Source: Metellina segmentata
Lineage: Eukaryota > Arthropoda > Arachnida > Araneae > Tetragnathidae
Direction of reading: 5' to 3'
Length of the DNA stretch: 64,000 nucleotides
Assembly: GCA_947359465.1 (NCBI GenBank)
Contig: OX375872.1
Location: forward strand, 17,716,018 to 17,780,017
The translations under genes and the position numbers were made by a program. Position 1 is the stretch's first letter. Every line of letters begins with the position of its first letter. This document shows, in pieces, positions 23,845-36,034 of the stretch. The notes beneath the pieces were generated by a model that saw only the letters and a list, made by a program, of their open reading frames with translations, did no database searches and was not told where the DNA came from.

Positions 23845-25170
23845 CAGTAAGATCCCGTTGCAATGAATACCGATACAACGAAAAATCCCGTTATTACGAA
23901 AGTCATGGAAGTCCCCATCCGAAAAGCAATTAAAACAATGTTAAATGAATCTCAATGTAACGAAATGATCGAGTTTTGAAAATCCCGATACAACGAACTA
24001 TTTGTACAGACAAAAACTTGTGTTCCTTTCATGGTTCTCTCAACTGATAACAAGCATGCAGTTTCTTTAGATTCAATGAATTTCGTTTAAGTCGGGCTGA
24101 AACCAGCTGCCAACATAAAGATTGGTTTCAAAGAAACAAGCAGAAATTTGTCATTGTCGTAACTGTATTTCCCGCCTAATTGCACAGCAAAACTTCAGCC
24201 TCTTGACCAAGGCATCATCAGAGCTGTAAAATAACGCTACAGAACCTTTTTGTTACGTCAAATTCTATGCGATTTGGAGAAAAATATCCAAAGAAAATGC
24301 AATGTGAAGGAAGCTATCGAATGGATATGTGGATCTTGGGATGACATCAGTCAATCAACAGTAACAAACTGTTGGAAACATATGTAACCATAGCCAAAGA
24401 CGCCAATTCAGTTTCAGAAGTAGCCGAATTGAAAGATGAATCAAATACGCACGACATTTAGCAATCTGAGTTGGAGAAAATTTGGAACGCTACAAAATGT
24501 AAAACTTCGGTTCCTGACTACGTGAATTTGAAAAATTATCTCAGTGTAGATGGGGGGACAACGTTTCAACATGTTATGAACTGACCGAAGCAGACATCAT
24601 CCAATTAATTAAATACAGCTAAGATGAGGCCAATGAAAGTATTGAAGATGAAAAGGCTGTGGTTGGAGATGATATGCGTATTGTCACTTCTTCAGAAGCC
24701 TTAGCAAGTTTGGAGACAATGCGGACATTTATTTCGTCACGAAGCAATGTGCCGGACATTCACCAGCTGCAAAATTATTTACTCTCAAATACAACAGCAA
24801 ACCTTGTTCAGAAGAAAATCGTAGATTTTCTGAAATAAAGTTCTGTTTCCTCACATTTTGTTCATTTAGGATTAATGTTTCCCAAAAGAGGTAAGTCAAT
24901 TTTTTTTCAGGTTTTAGAAAATGCTACAACACTGTATTTATTTGAAAAAATTATTTTTCTCTTACTGATTTCAATGAATTGCAATAAACTTTCTAATTGC
25001 AGTAGCTAATCATAGTATTATATGTAGTCTTCTTTCGAAACAAAAGCCGACTTTACGTATTTAAAATGCTCTTTTTTATTCGAATTAGCAAAATTTTGTT
25101 ACAGCGAAATTTCCGTTATAACGAAAACATTTTGCGGCCCCGTGAAGTTCGTTGTAACGGGAACTTACTA
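23845..25170 (+). pseudogene. pogo/Tigger element, internally deleted
   Basis: Left tip CAGTAAGATCCCGTTGCAAT after TA, and right tip ending GTTGTAACGGGAACTTACTA before TA; the tips are inverted repeats around CCCGTTRCAAYGAA. The interior has AIEWICGSWDDISQST near 24312-24357 and the C-terminal QNYLLSNTTANLVQKKIVDF near 24770-24830, matching the copy at 17345-18301. The catalytic domain is missing, so it could only have moved with help from an intact relative. Confidence 0.75.
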
Positions 25171-25399
25171 TATATAGATTTTGAAGTAAGCAATGTCATA
25201 TTTTTTATGTTTTTCTCATTTTTACGAAGAATTTCACTACCATTAATAAGTTATATAATTTTATTTAAACAATACTGCTTGTTCCGGCACGTTGGTCGAC
25301 TATTATTGAACTTATGTTTAATTAAAAACAACTAAAATATGCCCTTTCTCACTCGTGCTATAAGTGGTAGGTGAATTAGAGAGGGTAGAAAACACTTAG

Positions 25400-27130
25400 A
25401 AAATTTTAAGGGTAAAACTTTTCGCCATGAAGTTGCCAACTCGACAAATTTAAGGGGGTCGTATTTATTTTAAAAATAAGTTTTGCAAAAAACTGATCAA
25501 AAATTCTGAATTAGCATTAAAAACTTTACAAAATACGTCGAACGTTCATTCCAAATGCGACGAGCATGTGAAAAGGTTTCCTTGTAAGTGGTCTAAATGA
25601 ATTGGATATCCAATTTGGCATTTTTAAAATTTTTAATTGAATTTGCTAGCTATTATAATACTACTTTAAAGGAACATATTAAAAAACATAAAAAAGATTC
25701 AGTTTCTTACCTCTCGGCTACTATTCAAAATGAAATAATAAAATTACTTGGGGACAAAACTATATATAGAAATAAAATCATATGCAGGAAATCAAAAGCA
25801 AAGTACTACACCATTTTATTCGACTGCACCACTGATGCTCCAAGAAAAGAGCAAATGAGTAAGATGATAAGATATGTATGTTTATAAATTGGATATTCAG
25901 AATTGCTGGGAGCAAGGATTTGACAACGGTGCTCATATGGCTCGCAAATATAAGTGAATAAGTGCGCGTATTTTGTAAATTAATAATTTAGCAATATTTT
26001 TGTACCTTGTGCAGCTCATAATCTAAATTTAGCTGGTGTCCACGCTGCATCTACAACTTCCGAAGTTTATTCCTTTTTATTTTGGTACTGTGCAGAGATT
26101 TAATTTTTTTTTCTCGTCCTCAAAACAACACGTTGGGACATTTCAATGAAGTGCCTAAAATCATCACTTAAAAGTTTTTCTGTAAAGATTTCTACAAGGT
26201 GGTCATCAAAGGCCAGTGCTATAAAGGCGCTGTATTTACAATTACCTGAAGTAATGAAAGGACTGTAAACGATCGCAAGGGATTTTTCAAATCCAAAAGC
26301 TGGTATCGAATGCGAAAAGTTCGATTTTGCAAATTATTTATAGATTTACCTGTACTCTTTCTATATTGGAATAAAATTCTACAATGCATCGATCGAACGA
26401 ATAAAGCATTTTAGCAGCAAAATTTGTTAAGAGATTGTGGAACAAAATAAATTTCTGGATTATGTAGTATTTACAATACCTTTGTAATGCTTCGAAATAC
26501 AGGTTTTGCGCAAAATTTCCTGGACGTACAAAATTTGAAGAAATGGGTACAGAGAAAGGGATTTCTTAATAAACGAAAGAGAAAGGTTAAAATAATGGAA
26601 ATATATGAAACACCAGATGAAGGAACTGACTTGACACCCGAAGAATTATTTAAAATACAAATTTACAGTATTCTTGACACTCTATTGTCTCAAATAGATT
26701 GGCGTTATCAATAAATGAAAATTAACTGACGATTTTTGCTTTGTCTATGTCTTTCTTGTCTGTACAAGACATGTGTTGCTGAATTTAAAAAATCGGATGC
26801 AGATCTCGTTATTATAAATATAGCAAAGATTTAAAAAATTACGAATTCACATGTAAAATTGAAATTTTAAGTTTGAAGTAACGATTGTTATACAAAATAT
26901 AGAAACTGCATCTCCGCTTAATAATCTACAGGCTCTTTATGATTTTGGTTTAATTGAGTCTTACCCAAATACTAATGTCGCTCTTCGAATATTTCTAACT
27001 CTTCCCGTTTCTATGGAAAAGTTTTAGCGAGTTGAAATTAATAAAAAGTTATTTAAGATTAACTATCGGAACTAAAGAACAACTATCCAATCTTTCTATT
27101 ATTTCAATAGAATACAATATCGTTAAAAAT
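25400..27130 (+). pseudogene. hAT transposase remnant (DUF4371/ZMYM1-like)
   Basis: An open stretch at 25597-25887 encodes FLIEFASYYNTTLKEH, VSYLSATIQNEIIKLLG and KAKYYTILFDCTTDAP, the start of the RNase-H-like domain of TTF/ZMYM1-type hAT transposases, with the first catalytic Asp in LFDCTTD. Further right are CAHNLNLAGVHA near 26010-26050, a 75-residue piece at 26487-26714 with DLTPEELFKIQIYSILDT, and the C-terminal dimerisation region YPNTNVALRIFLTLPVSME near 26965-27020. Stops and frame changes separate them. The order of pieces is that of the intact family. Confidence 0.75.
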
Positions 27131-27327
27131 ATTAATTATTATTGATGTAATTAATGAATTTGATGTATTGAAATCCAGAAAAGTGCAATTAAAATAAATC
27201 TTAGTAAAAATCTATTGTAATTTACTTGTTTTATTAATTTTCCAAACCTAATTAAGGGGCTAAATGCAAATTTTTGCACAGGGCACAGAAAAGGCTAGTT
27301 ACGGCACGGACACAGATTATATATTAA

Positions 27328-28050
27328 GGGGGTCCGGGACACATTAAAATTTTTTTTTTATTAATTAATTTTGAATTTTGAATTTTTTTGTTCTGATTAC
27401 CTATCTAACTAATAAACAAAATCACAACACAAAAGTTTTCCAAAAGTTTTTTAAAAATTTTAAATGAAAAGTTTTTGAAAAAAAGAGGCGTCATTTTAAA
27501 TTGCTAAGACTAAAAATATTCTTGATCAATTTTCAAAATTCTTGCAGTAAATTATTCACAAATTTATAAACTTTAATTTTGATTCAGCTATTTAAAAAAT
27601 ATTAATTTAATAAAAAATATTTGAATGAACATTTTTGAAAATTTTGAGGTACTTTTTTTTAAAAGTCATATTTTTAAAAGTAAATATTTGTTTCAAATTT
27701 GCTGAATCGTAATTAAAGTATAATGTTTGAAAAATATATATTTCAAATTTCAACCCTTAAACTTTATCGGTTTTCGACTTATAGCAATTTGAATACAGGA
27801 AATCTTGAAAAAATGTATCATGGAGAAAAACGCATTTAAAGTTTTAAAGACAGATGTAGTTGCCATGACAACAACTGTCAAGAGTGTTAGATTTTCAAAA
27901 CAACGCACCACAAAAATTATTATATCTCTAGTTCTAATTAAGATAAAAACATGATTTAGTCGTCATTTTAAGCAGAAAAACATAGATAATTTCTTAAAAT
28001 CATAAAAAAAAAAATTCGAAAATTTGACGATTTTTGTGTCCCGGACCCCT
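27328..28050. mobile_element. TTAA-flanked MITE, 723 bp
   Basis: TTAA lies at both borders (27324-27327 and 28051-28054). The tips are GGGGGTCCGGGACACATTAA at left and AGGGGTCCGGGACACAAAAA at right (reverse complement). Weaker inverted similarity continues inside (an ACTTTAATTNNGATTCAGC pair near 27568 and 27705). No transposase. A TTAA duplication is the mark of piggyBac and Kolobok superfamilies. Confidence 0.8.
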
Positions 28051-28059
28051 TTAACTCAT

Positions 28060-28290
28060 TTCGATTTGAGAGGGAACTAAAAACAATTCCAAATCCAAGT
28101 AGGAATAACAGGATCCTTACTAGTACAGTTTCACCAATTCACAACAAATTTGGCACACTCTTTATTTATACTACTGCGGGTATATATAACTCAGATTAGA
28201 TATTAACTTTATTCGATTTGTTCTAGGTCTTTAGAAGGGGTTAAAATAATTCAAAATCTTGCAGGAATGATATTGAGTAATATCATGGTG
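28060..28290. repeat. Interspersed repeat fragments
   Basis: Contains GAGAGGGAACTAAAAACAAT (also at about 8010) and the ACCAATTCACAACAAATTTGG block shared with 22563. Probably pieces of one old element. Confidence 0.4.
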
Positions 28291-28744
28291 AATTAAAAAT
28301 AATTTAATAATTAAAAAATAATTTCAATAAAATAAACATCCAACCTGTTCGACACCAAACATACGAACTTGCAAATTCCCAAACTACACCGTCGTGTATA
28401 GAATCGATACAACATCATACACGCAGATACAAGTGCTCAGCTCAGTTTCTTACATAAAGGGTGCAATCGATAGAGTGATCCCATTCGTTTCAATTTCCGA
28501 GGCTAATACGGCGGGTAAAATTAATTTCCCAAATAAATCACGACGCGTGAGAGATAGGGTTGAAGGAAATTGGATCCATGTCTCTACTTCGATAAATGAG
28601 TGTGGACAGAGAAGATGCAGCCCCTACCCGTTGGAGTGACGTCAAATTTCTAATCAGATTCAATGTACGTCCTCTAATGATATACTAAATGGCTACCTTA
28701 CAAGCCCTGTTTCCTTACTGCCATTGGGCTGCTATTTCAAAAAC

Positions 28745-28960
28745 ACAAATCCGGCATTTAATATTGGGTGATATGCCAAATCAACTCCACGTGAGGCCAA
28801 TCTTAATGCAAGTGGTGGTAGTGTTTCTGCAAGGAGACTTGTTTCCTGTACGTATACCGAACATGACGTCATTTGGCGTGTTTTTCGAATGCGGTTGAAG
28901 TATTAGAGTACTGGCATTTAGTATTTGGTGCGATACCAAATCAACTCCAATCCAGAGTTA
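28745..28960. repeat. Short direct duplication
   Basis: GGCATTTAATATTGGGTGAT with ATGCCAAATCAACTCCA is repeated in diverged form about 160 bp later (28913-28950). No gene recognised in 28380-28980 despite two short open frames. Confidence 0.45.
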
Positions 28961-29125
28961 ATTCACCAATACCCTTTTTATCTAACAGATAGAGACATTA
29001 AGTTTGCTGTGGAATAAAAGCAATGCTACGCTGCTCGGAAATCTCGGTAGTCCATCCTTTTCCGCTTCATTTCATTGTCTTTAATGAAGACTTTATCGTA
29101 GAAAATCGCACGAGCTTCTCGAACG

Positions 29126-29421
29126 TAGGTAGGTTGTTTAATTAACGTCCCACTGGAGCAACATAACGTGATATTGGCGTCGATCCAGGATAAAAACCCG
29201 GAGGGAAAGATTCGAGGACAACACTACTCATTTTGATACACGGTCAGATGACGAGATCACACCTGATCTGGCACTCAAATCTTCAAACTAGCATACATGA
29301 GATTGAGGTCAGATTTAACGTACACCAGCACCCTTGTACTCGAAGGTCTTTTTTGTGGTACTCTAAATCGCAGCCCTCCGGTTACTAATTTGTTATTCTA
29401 CCAACAGGGCTACCGTCGTTC
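29126..29421 (-). repeat. tRNA-derived SINE, subfamily A, full length
   Basis: Reversed tail GGTTGTTTAATTAACGTCCC at left, full body, and head at right with TAGCCCTGTTGG on the minus strand as A box. Strongly diverged from the consensus, hence old. Confidence 0.8.
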
Positions 29422-29465
29422 AGAGGGTTACATTCCTTCGAGGTAACATTTGTCAATCTTAAAAT

Positions 29466-29765
29466 GGACCGCGGTTGCCTTGTTGGTAGAGTAACGAACA
29501 AGCAACCGAATGGTTGCAAGTTCGAATCCAACCAATGACCGTCGTGTACATAGGGAGCTGGTCACATTAAATCTGTCGTGGTCTATCGTGATCGTTATCG
29601 TGATATTTTAAGAAGAGGGGTGCCAGTTCAGGTGTGACCTCGTCATCTGCGGTTTAAAATTACTAGGTGTGGCCTTCGGATTTTTCCCTTCCGGAATTGA
29701 TCACGGAAAGTCTCCACTAGCCCGTTGTGTTGCTCCAGTGCGACTTCAATTAAATACCTACCTAC
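29466..29765 (+). repeat. tRNA-derived SINE, subfamily A, full length with TSD
   Basis: Head at left: GTTGCCTTGTTGGTAGAGTA (A box) and GTTGCAAGTTCGAATCCAAC (B box). Then GACCGTCGTGTACATAGGGAG, the body, and a tail ending in CCTACCTACC. It is flanked by the 12-bp repeat CAATCTTAAAAT (29454-29465 and 29766-29777). It lies head to head with the copy at 29126-29421. Confidence 0.9.
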
Positions 29766-30199
29766 CAATCTTAAAATTCAAGAGAGTTCTTATCGAAATA
29801 CGGAAACTCGATTTATAACGCAAACACGAAAAAATATTTGGAATCCTTTAACGGGTGGTTTTCCATTGGGCGAAAAAAACGCATTCAATCTCCCTGTCAG
29901 AAAATAACGTTCGAAGAAGATTCGATGCATTTTTTAGATACTTTTGATGAATAATATCCAACCACCGCCAAAGATTCCTAACATCGAAAACACCGAGGTA
30001 TTCAATTCTCTCGATTTATTATACGTGCTTCCTGGAATATACTTTATTGGGAAAGATCTCGTGTAAAAAATGTGGTTTTAAACGATAAGAATGAGAAAAA
30101 AGGGAAAATCAACTTTTTCTGGAGGAAGCGTTAAAAGAAAATGAAATGCTTTCTTGCGGAAAGGTAATAATGAGGAAGAAAATCTTTTCCATCCCAAAA

Positions 30200-30520
30200 C
30201 TCTAACTCTTTACAGGACATTGATGTTTTAATTGGAAAAGATAGAAAATATTGACATTATATTGCATAAAGTCATTACCACTTGACAATGTATACCAAAT
30301 GAATATTTTAACTCTTTCCTCTTACAGACATCACGGTTTCATTTGAAAAAGAGCTTTAGATTAAAATTATATTAACACCTTATCACTTTTTAAAATATAT
30401 ACCAACTGAATGCTTAAACTCTTTCGACTTTACTGGACTTCACTCTTTCGTTTTGAAAGTTTTATGTTGACATTATAATAATATATTACTTCGTGTGAAT
30501 TACACCAATTTTAAAATGTA
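30200..30520. repeat. Tandem repeat, ~105-bp unit
   Basis: Three diverged units each starting AACTCTTT, then CTTTACNGGAC and a TTTTGAAAG-like segment, then TGACATTATAATA. Confidence 0.55.
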
Positions 30521-30564
30521 AAGTTATTTTTTGTGCAATAAATGTACATACACAAGAAAACCCG

Positions 30565-30700
30565 ATATACAAGGTTTGTGTATGAGTTAACACCGGGAAA
30601 TGTCATAACTTAGCTGTCGCGGTAGGAAACACGTTCTACAGAGTTTGTGTATTTGAGTTAACTCAGGAAAACGTCATATTTTAGCTGTCGCGATCATATT
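30565..30700. repeat. Direct duplication, ~67 bp
   Basis: GTTTGTGTATGAGTTAAC with GTCATAACTTAGCTGTCGCG recurs 67 bp later as GTTTGTGTATTTGAGTTAAC with GTCATATTTTAGCTGTCGCG. Confidence 0.7.
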
Positions 30701-31994
30701 TGAAACCCTAGCAACGCCGGGTTGTTCAGCTATTTTAATATAAAGCTTATTTATTTATGTAAAAACTTTTCCAGTCAGCTTAAAAAATTACCTTATACGT
30801 CTAACGATCATTCGAAAAGAAGTCTTCCAAACTCTTAAAAGCGATGTGCAACTATAGGTTGTTACTGAAGTATCATTGTAATGCGGAAGGTTATGTTTAC
30901 AAAGATTCTACAGTCTCCCTAACCTATAGTTCATGACACTTCCCGTCGATGACGACACCATACGGCAAAGATACAGGAGTACCTGATATTAGTCATACTT
31001 CTAATATTAGTTCACATTCCCCTGTCAATACAAAATTTGGTTTCATTCCGTTTATTCGATTTAGTTACAGATGATTCCAAAGAGGGAAATATTGGAAGAG
31101 TGTAATTATTCCATTCTGGTACTTTAATATATTCGAATGGTCAGAAAACGTTCCTAATATATAACACTAAAGACGTGTTTACACCGGAGTTGCAAACTTC
31201 TCCCCCTCCAAACATCGAAGCTATTCTGAGAAACGGCACTCATTTTATCGTCAAGATCTCGTGTCGGGGTGGCAATTTGGCGAGACTCCAATTTTGTTTT
31301 CCACAGGAGTTTGTAAATATCAAAGGATTGCTACTTTTGAGGGACATTTCCCCAAGACGAAATTGGGGATGAAAATTATCCCTTATTTCGTCCCCTTTCG
31401 GTATTGCTTGACAGTCACCGATCCCCTCAGCCCTTCGGCCCCCCGTGGTCAATCACGCCGTCTTTTGTTCGCTCTCTGTGACATTTTGACCTCATCACTT
31501 GCCATGACCACATCACCGCCAAACTGTCAGTGAGTGATCTGTTCGATTATAATGGCTTGATGGATGGTGATCACTCTTCTCTACAGAGGGGTGAGAAGAG
31601 TAATCACCCTTTGGTGTTGCTGATAAAATCTACAAAGCGTTTACACTGGAGTGTATCGAAAAGAGGTCAGCAAAGGGGAACATAAAATGTTCTCGCCACA
31701 AAAAGAGGAAAAATATTTGCAACTCAAGTGTAAACGCGGCTTTATACGCACGACAGGCATATTGAGATGAAAGAACTGAGCCATGTAGTAGAAGAGATTA
31801 AAAGGTATTATTCGCCTAATTGGGTACCTAATTTGGGATTAAGACTTTTGAAGACACGGGAGATGCATTCCGAGGAAACAATTTAGTACCAAAAGTTACC
31901 GATAGGGTGGTATTTAGCACCTGTTGGAGTTGAAATCCTTCACACATTTTCCATTTTCACAATCCTTTTGCATTAAATGCAGATAAAATTGGAA

Positions 31995-32580
31995 TTATGC
32001 ATAGTTATGAGTACTTTTCAGTTATGAGAGGGTTATCGGTCAGTTCTTCTGGCCGACTCGTTCCCAAGGGACCCTTGGCTGCGGGGTACTTTAAGTCCGT
32101 TGTGTATGTTGGCTGCGTTCCTAACTTAAATGCCTTGAAAGAAAAGATAAAATGGGTTGTTATAAGTTTCCATCCCTACTCATTACGCTCAGCTGTAGAG
32201 CTTGTCGCACGCTTTATGCAGTTTGTCGTACACAAGAAAGATCAACTCATTGAAATTGGTTTATGTGGTTAAGGGGAACCTGATTCTAGTGTGATAAAGA
32301 TTGCCTACTCAGTCTAAACTTAGCAAAATCCATTTTATCTGCGTTGAATGCGAATCCCAACGTTTCCCCCTGCGTCCCAACCAATCCAACTGCGTTTTAT
32401 ATAATCCAACCCCACTGATTACGATCAGCTGTAAAGAATACCACACGCGCGATGGATGCCATTTTTTACACACAAAAAAGACCAGCGCATTGAAATTCCT
32501 TTGTGTAATCAAGGAGAACCTGAAAGTAGTGAATACAATTGTTGTAAATAAAAAAAAACTTTTTGTGGGTTGGTAGTGCA
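31995..32580. repeat. Diverged direct duplication, ~290-bp unit
   Basis: Two copies in the same direction: ACGCTCAGCTGTAGAG, TCAACTCATTGAAATTGG, AAGGGGAACCTGATTCTAGT in the first and ACGATCAGCTGTAAAG, CAGCGCATTGAAATTCC, AAGGAGAACCTGAAAGTAGT in the second. The three 90-residue open frames here are not conserved between copies, so I do not call them genes. Probably an old transposon pair. Confidence 0.5.
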
Positions 32581-33237
32581 CCGAATGAAATGGTGTGTAA
32601 ACAGAAATAGTAGCTTAAAAGAACAAGATCTTTGGGTTTCACCACTACAACATTTATTCTAACATCCTACAGCTTGATATGTACAGAATAATTACAGATA
32701 TATTGGGACAAGAAGGGTTAGGCAGAGGTTAGCGAGCGTGGTCCTCGCGCTCTCAGTTCTCCATGGTCTCCGTGGCAAAATTTAGCGTCTTTCAGGTAGT
32801 CTTTTAGCTGAAAACTACCTGCCGATGGAATTTTGAGTGTTCTCAAGGGGCTTGAGATTTATGAGATTGTTAATGTCAGTGTAGAATCAGATGAAGAGGG
32901 CTTATTTCAAGTGCCCAGAACTTTATGGACCGATGTAATGTCGAGGGGAGTGCTGTAATAGTACTTATGAGGTTAGTTAAGGACAGTTGATCACTTGAAA
33001 GGAGTTCCATGATATGTATACTTTGATAATGTATGCTTTGTATCGGCTTGATCAGAGAAGCCTCCTTTAGAGTGTTAAAGCAGGTATTTTTATTAACTTC
33101 ACACTGGGTTTTTAATGTGTTTTTCAGAATTTATGTCTTGGAAACGAATGTCTAATTCAGCAAAGTTTATGATGGGAGATCAATTTATTCTAAGTCTTCA
33201 ATACACATCAAGAGGCAGTCGGAAGAAATAGAGACTT

Positions 33238-33551
33238 AGGTAGGCAGTTCAACTAACGTCGCTATGGAACAACACAACGGGCTATTGGCGACGGTCCCGG
33301 ATCAATCCCCAAGGGAAAGATCCGAGGGCAACACCATGTATTTCTGAAACACGGACAGATGACGAGGTCAACACCTGAGCTGGAACCTCACTCTCCTAAC
33401 TACCTCACCACGACAACGTGACATTTAAGACCACGACAGATTGAACGTGCACAGGCCACCACGAACACAATGGTATTTGTCTGAACCTAGTTTTGAACTC
33501 ACAACCCTCCGATTGCTAATCCATTACTCTTCCAATCGGGCTTCCGCGGCC
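33238..33551 (-). repeat. tRNA-derived SINE, subfamily A, full length
   Basis: Tail at left (TTCAACTAACGTCGCTATGG), body, and head at right with CCCTCCGATTGCTAATCC and CCAATCGGGCTTCCGCGGCC, the reverse of the A/B-box region. I see no clear target duplication. Confidence 0.85.
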
Positions 33552-34321
33552 TCTTTGAGATGAATCGATTAAATTTTGTCTATTATTTTTTTAATTGCAA
33601 AGCAGTACATATCCAGCTGGAATTAGTGGAGTGGTTGTTGCTTGCTCAGTCGAAACTTTAAATAATTCAATTTTATTTACATTTAATGCGAATGCTTTAT
33701 TGTTTACGACTCTTTCAGTGCCAAATGCCCCCTATCAGTGATTTTTGGTACTAAAAGTTCTTTTTGCGGAATACATCTCTGCATGTCTTCAAAAGGCTCG
33801 ATACCAAATCTGGCTCCTTTTCTTTAATTCAATATAGCCAGCGATGCCTCCGATGAATGAAAGTTAAGTTATTGGGCCCCTTGATGTGTAAACACAAAAA
33901 TAACTTTCAAATTATGTTACTAATTATCCTGTGAATATTTTTTATTTTTCACGCTTACCCTCTTTACCACGACTTTAATGCATCGTTTTATCAAAATTAG
34001 CTTTGAAGTTTTACACCCATTACTCCACGCTAAATGAATTATCATTACATTAGGTATAATAGCTCATTAAAGCATTTTAATGCTCCATTAAATCGATAAT
34101 ATTCACTATGGACATGTACTGAAGTACGTATATGAGAACAATAGCATGATATAAAAAAATAAAGAGAAATAAACGAACACTTGTTTGATCAAAACATTTA
34201 AGTCTAATTCTTGAAATATTATTTGAAAATTACTAATTGAATTACTTGAACCACGGTCAGATGACAAGACCTTTTTTACGGATTAGAATTATTTGCAAAG
34301 ATTCTATTGATCCTCTTCTTG

Positions 34322-34502
34322 ATAATTGGTAATTTGTAATTAACGTTGTACTAGAGCAACACAACCGTCTATTGACGACGGTCCGGGATCAATCCCTTAA
34401 GGGAAAGCTCCGAGGACAACACTTCGCAATTTTGAACTACGGTCAGATGACGAGGCAACACCTGAGCTGGCACTCCACTCTCCAAACTTCCACACCAACC
34501 AA
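34322..34502 (-). repeat. SINE, subfamily B body, 5'-truncated, with TSD
   Basis: Reversed tail (TAATTAACGTTGTACTAGAGC), body to ACTTCCACACCAACCAA. Flanked by the 13-bp repeat GATCCTCTTCTTG at 34309-34321 and 34503-34515. Confidence 0.9.
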
Positions 34503-34554
34503 GATCCTCTTCTTGGAAAATACTCTTTTGGGGAGATTCTATTGGATCTTATCT

Positions 34555-34627
34555 TGGTAGGTGGGTATTTAATTAATGTCGCACTGGACCAACACGACGA
34601 GCTAACGGAGACTGTCCGGGACAACTA
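34555..34627 (-). repeat. SINE, subfamily A tail fragment
   Basis: GGTATTTAATTAATGTCGCAC to GACTGTCCGGGA only; head and body missing. Confidence 0.7.
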
Positions 34628-34722
34628 CCAAATATAGCCATTAAGCTTGCTGTGGAGTAAAAGGAATACTACACTACTCGGAAATCTCGGGGTTAATCAT
34701 CATTTTACACTTTATTCCATCA

Positions 34723-34912
34723 CGTTGGGTTGGCGTGGAAGTTTGGAGAGTTTAGTGCCAGCTCAGGTGTTGCTTCGTCATCTGACCATGGTTCAAAATT
34801 ACGAGGTGTTGTCCTCGGATCTTTCCCTTAAGGGACTGATCCCGGACCGTCGTCAATAGCCCGTTGTGTTGCTCTTGTACGACGTTAACTAAAAATTACC
34901 AATTATTATTAC
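34723..34912 (+). repeat. SINE, subfamily B body, 5'-truncated, with TSD
   Basis: Body from GTTGGGTTGGCGTGGAAG to the tail with AATTACC/ATTATT repeats. Flanked by the 15-bp repeat CACTTTATTCCATCA at 34708-34722 and 34913-34927. Confidence 0.92.
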
Positions 34913-34935
34913 CACTTTATTCCATCATATTTAAT

Positions 34936-35016
34936 TCCCTTCTGGGGTTGATCCCGGACTGGTCGCCAATAGCCCATTGTGTTGCTCCAGTTGGACGATA
35001 ATTAAATACACACCTA
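34936..35016 (+). repeat. SINE, subfamily A 3' fragment, with TSD
   Basis: Only the last ~80 bp (GGGGTTGATCCCGGACTGGTC to TAAATACACACCTAC). Flanked by CCATCATATTTAAT at 34922-34935 and 35017-35030, a site that overlaps the target duplication of the neighbouring SINE. Confidence 0.9.
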
Positions 35017-35526
35017 CCATCATATTTAATAAGCGCATTATTGCAGAACATTGCGTGGGAACTCCAAGGAATTGAGCGGCGCATATCATCAGCATTTCAC
35101 GCAATAATAATTTCAAGTAATAATTCACTATTTGATAAGTCATCTGCACAGCTGAGAATAATAGCGGCAGTAATCAACCCTTTTATTAAACTGTATACAT
35201 AACGCTGTCAGGTTTCCCTTTCATCTTCGGTGATAAATGATGATCGCGTCTAAACTTTAAGCTCGTTTTTACGCTGGAGTGAAGCTGTGAGACCAATTTT
35301 CGCTTCTGCGCGAGTCATTAAGTTTGATGTATCGAACTGCAACTCGGTGTATCGGGGCTCTAATTTCGGACGAAAGAACCGAAGCTTTCCAATAAAACAC
35401 GTGTTGATTCCAGGAGCATTGTTAGTTCACGTGTAAAATGTAAAGTATATTCCATATTTTTATCGTTAGATGTTCACTGTATGGATTGATTGGTTTTGAG
35501 GTTTTATCACACAAGGGCCATTTTTG

Positions 35527-35606
35527 GTAATTTTTTTTAATTAGCGTCATACTAGAGCACGTTGTATTTTTGCTCTAGTACGACGTTAATTTAAAAAAAT
35601 TACCTA
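35527..35606. repeat. Palindromic pair of SINE tails
   Basis: A reversed tail (GGTAATTTTTTTTAATTAGC with GTCATACTAGAGCA) and a forward tail (TGCTCTAGTACGACGTTAAT with TTAAAAAAATTACC) are separated by only 11 bases, forming an ~34-bp-stem inverted repeat. Confidence 0.85.
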
Positions 35607-35615
35607 TTGCTAGTT

Positions 35616-35725
35616 ATCATACTTGAGCAACACGACGGGCTATTGACTCTGGGATCAATCCCTTAAGGGAAAGATCCGAGGACAACACCATGTAATTTTT
35701 AACCACGGTCAGTGTTAACCTCTGT
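35616..35725 (-). repeat. SINE body fragment
   Basis: CATACTTGAGCAACACGACGG to AACCACGGTCAGTG, lacking head and the tail tip. Confidence 0.7.
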
Positions 35726-35879
35726 GTGTGCATTTCATAAAATTTTTGTATTTTATTAAAGAAATTTATTCTTTTTCCACGTTGTAGAAAATTTTTTTTA
35801 CCGAAAACCCTTTGTAGGGTTGGTGTCCCATGATTATATAAGTTAAGTTGAGTTGCTTTGTTCTGTTGCATGTTCTTTG

Positions 35880-36034
35880 AGCTTCCTGGTGGTTATCTTG
35901 ACGAGGTATCTTGTCATCAGAAAAAACTGAATAAATTTTAATGGACGAGAATTCTCGTCATTAGAAGAAAACTGGCCTGATCTCGATCTCGTCATTAAAA
36001 GAAAATCAGCAATTTCCTGATGGCAGGTAAAGTG
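35880..36034. repeat. GACGAGAT palindromic family copy
   Basis: TTCCTGGTGGTTATCTTGACG is the family's terminal block; it is followed by units GACGAGGTATCTTGTCATC and GACGAGAATTCTCGTCATTAG. Confidence 0.65.

Noticed and set aside
31995..32580. Three 90-residue open frames (31997, 32301, 32309 minus)
   Set aside because: The two halves are diverged copies of one noncoding repeat; the frames are not conserved between copies and overlap on opposite strands.
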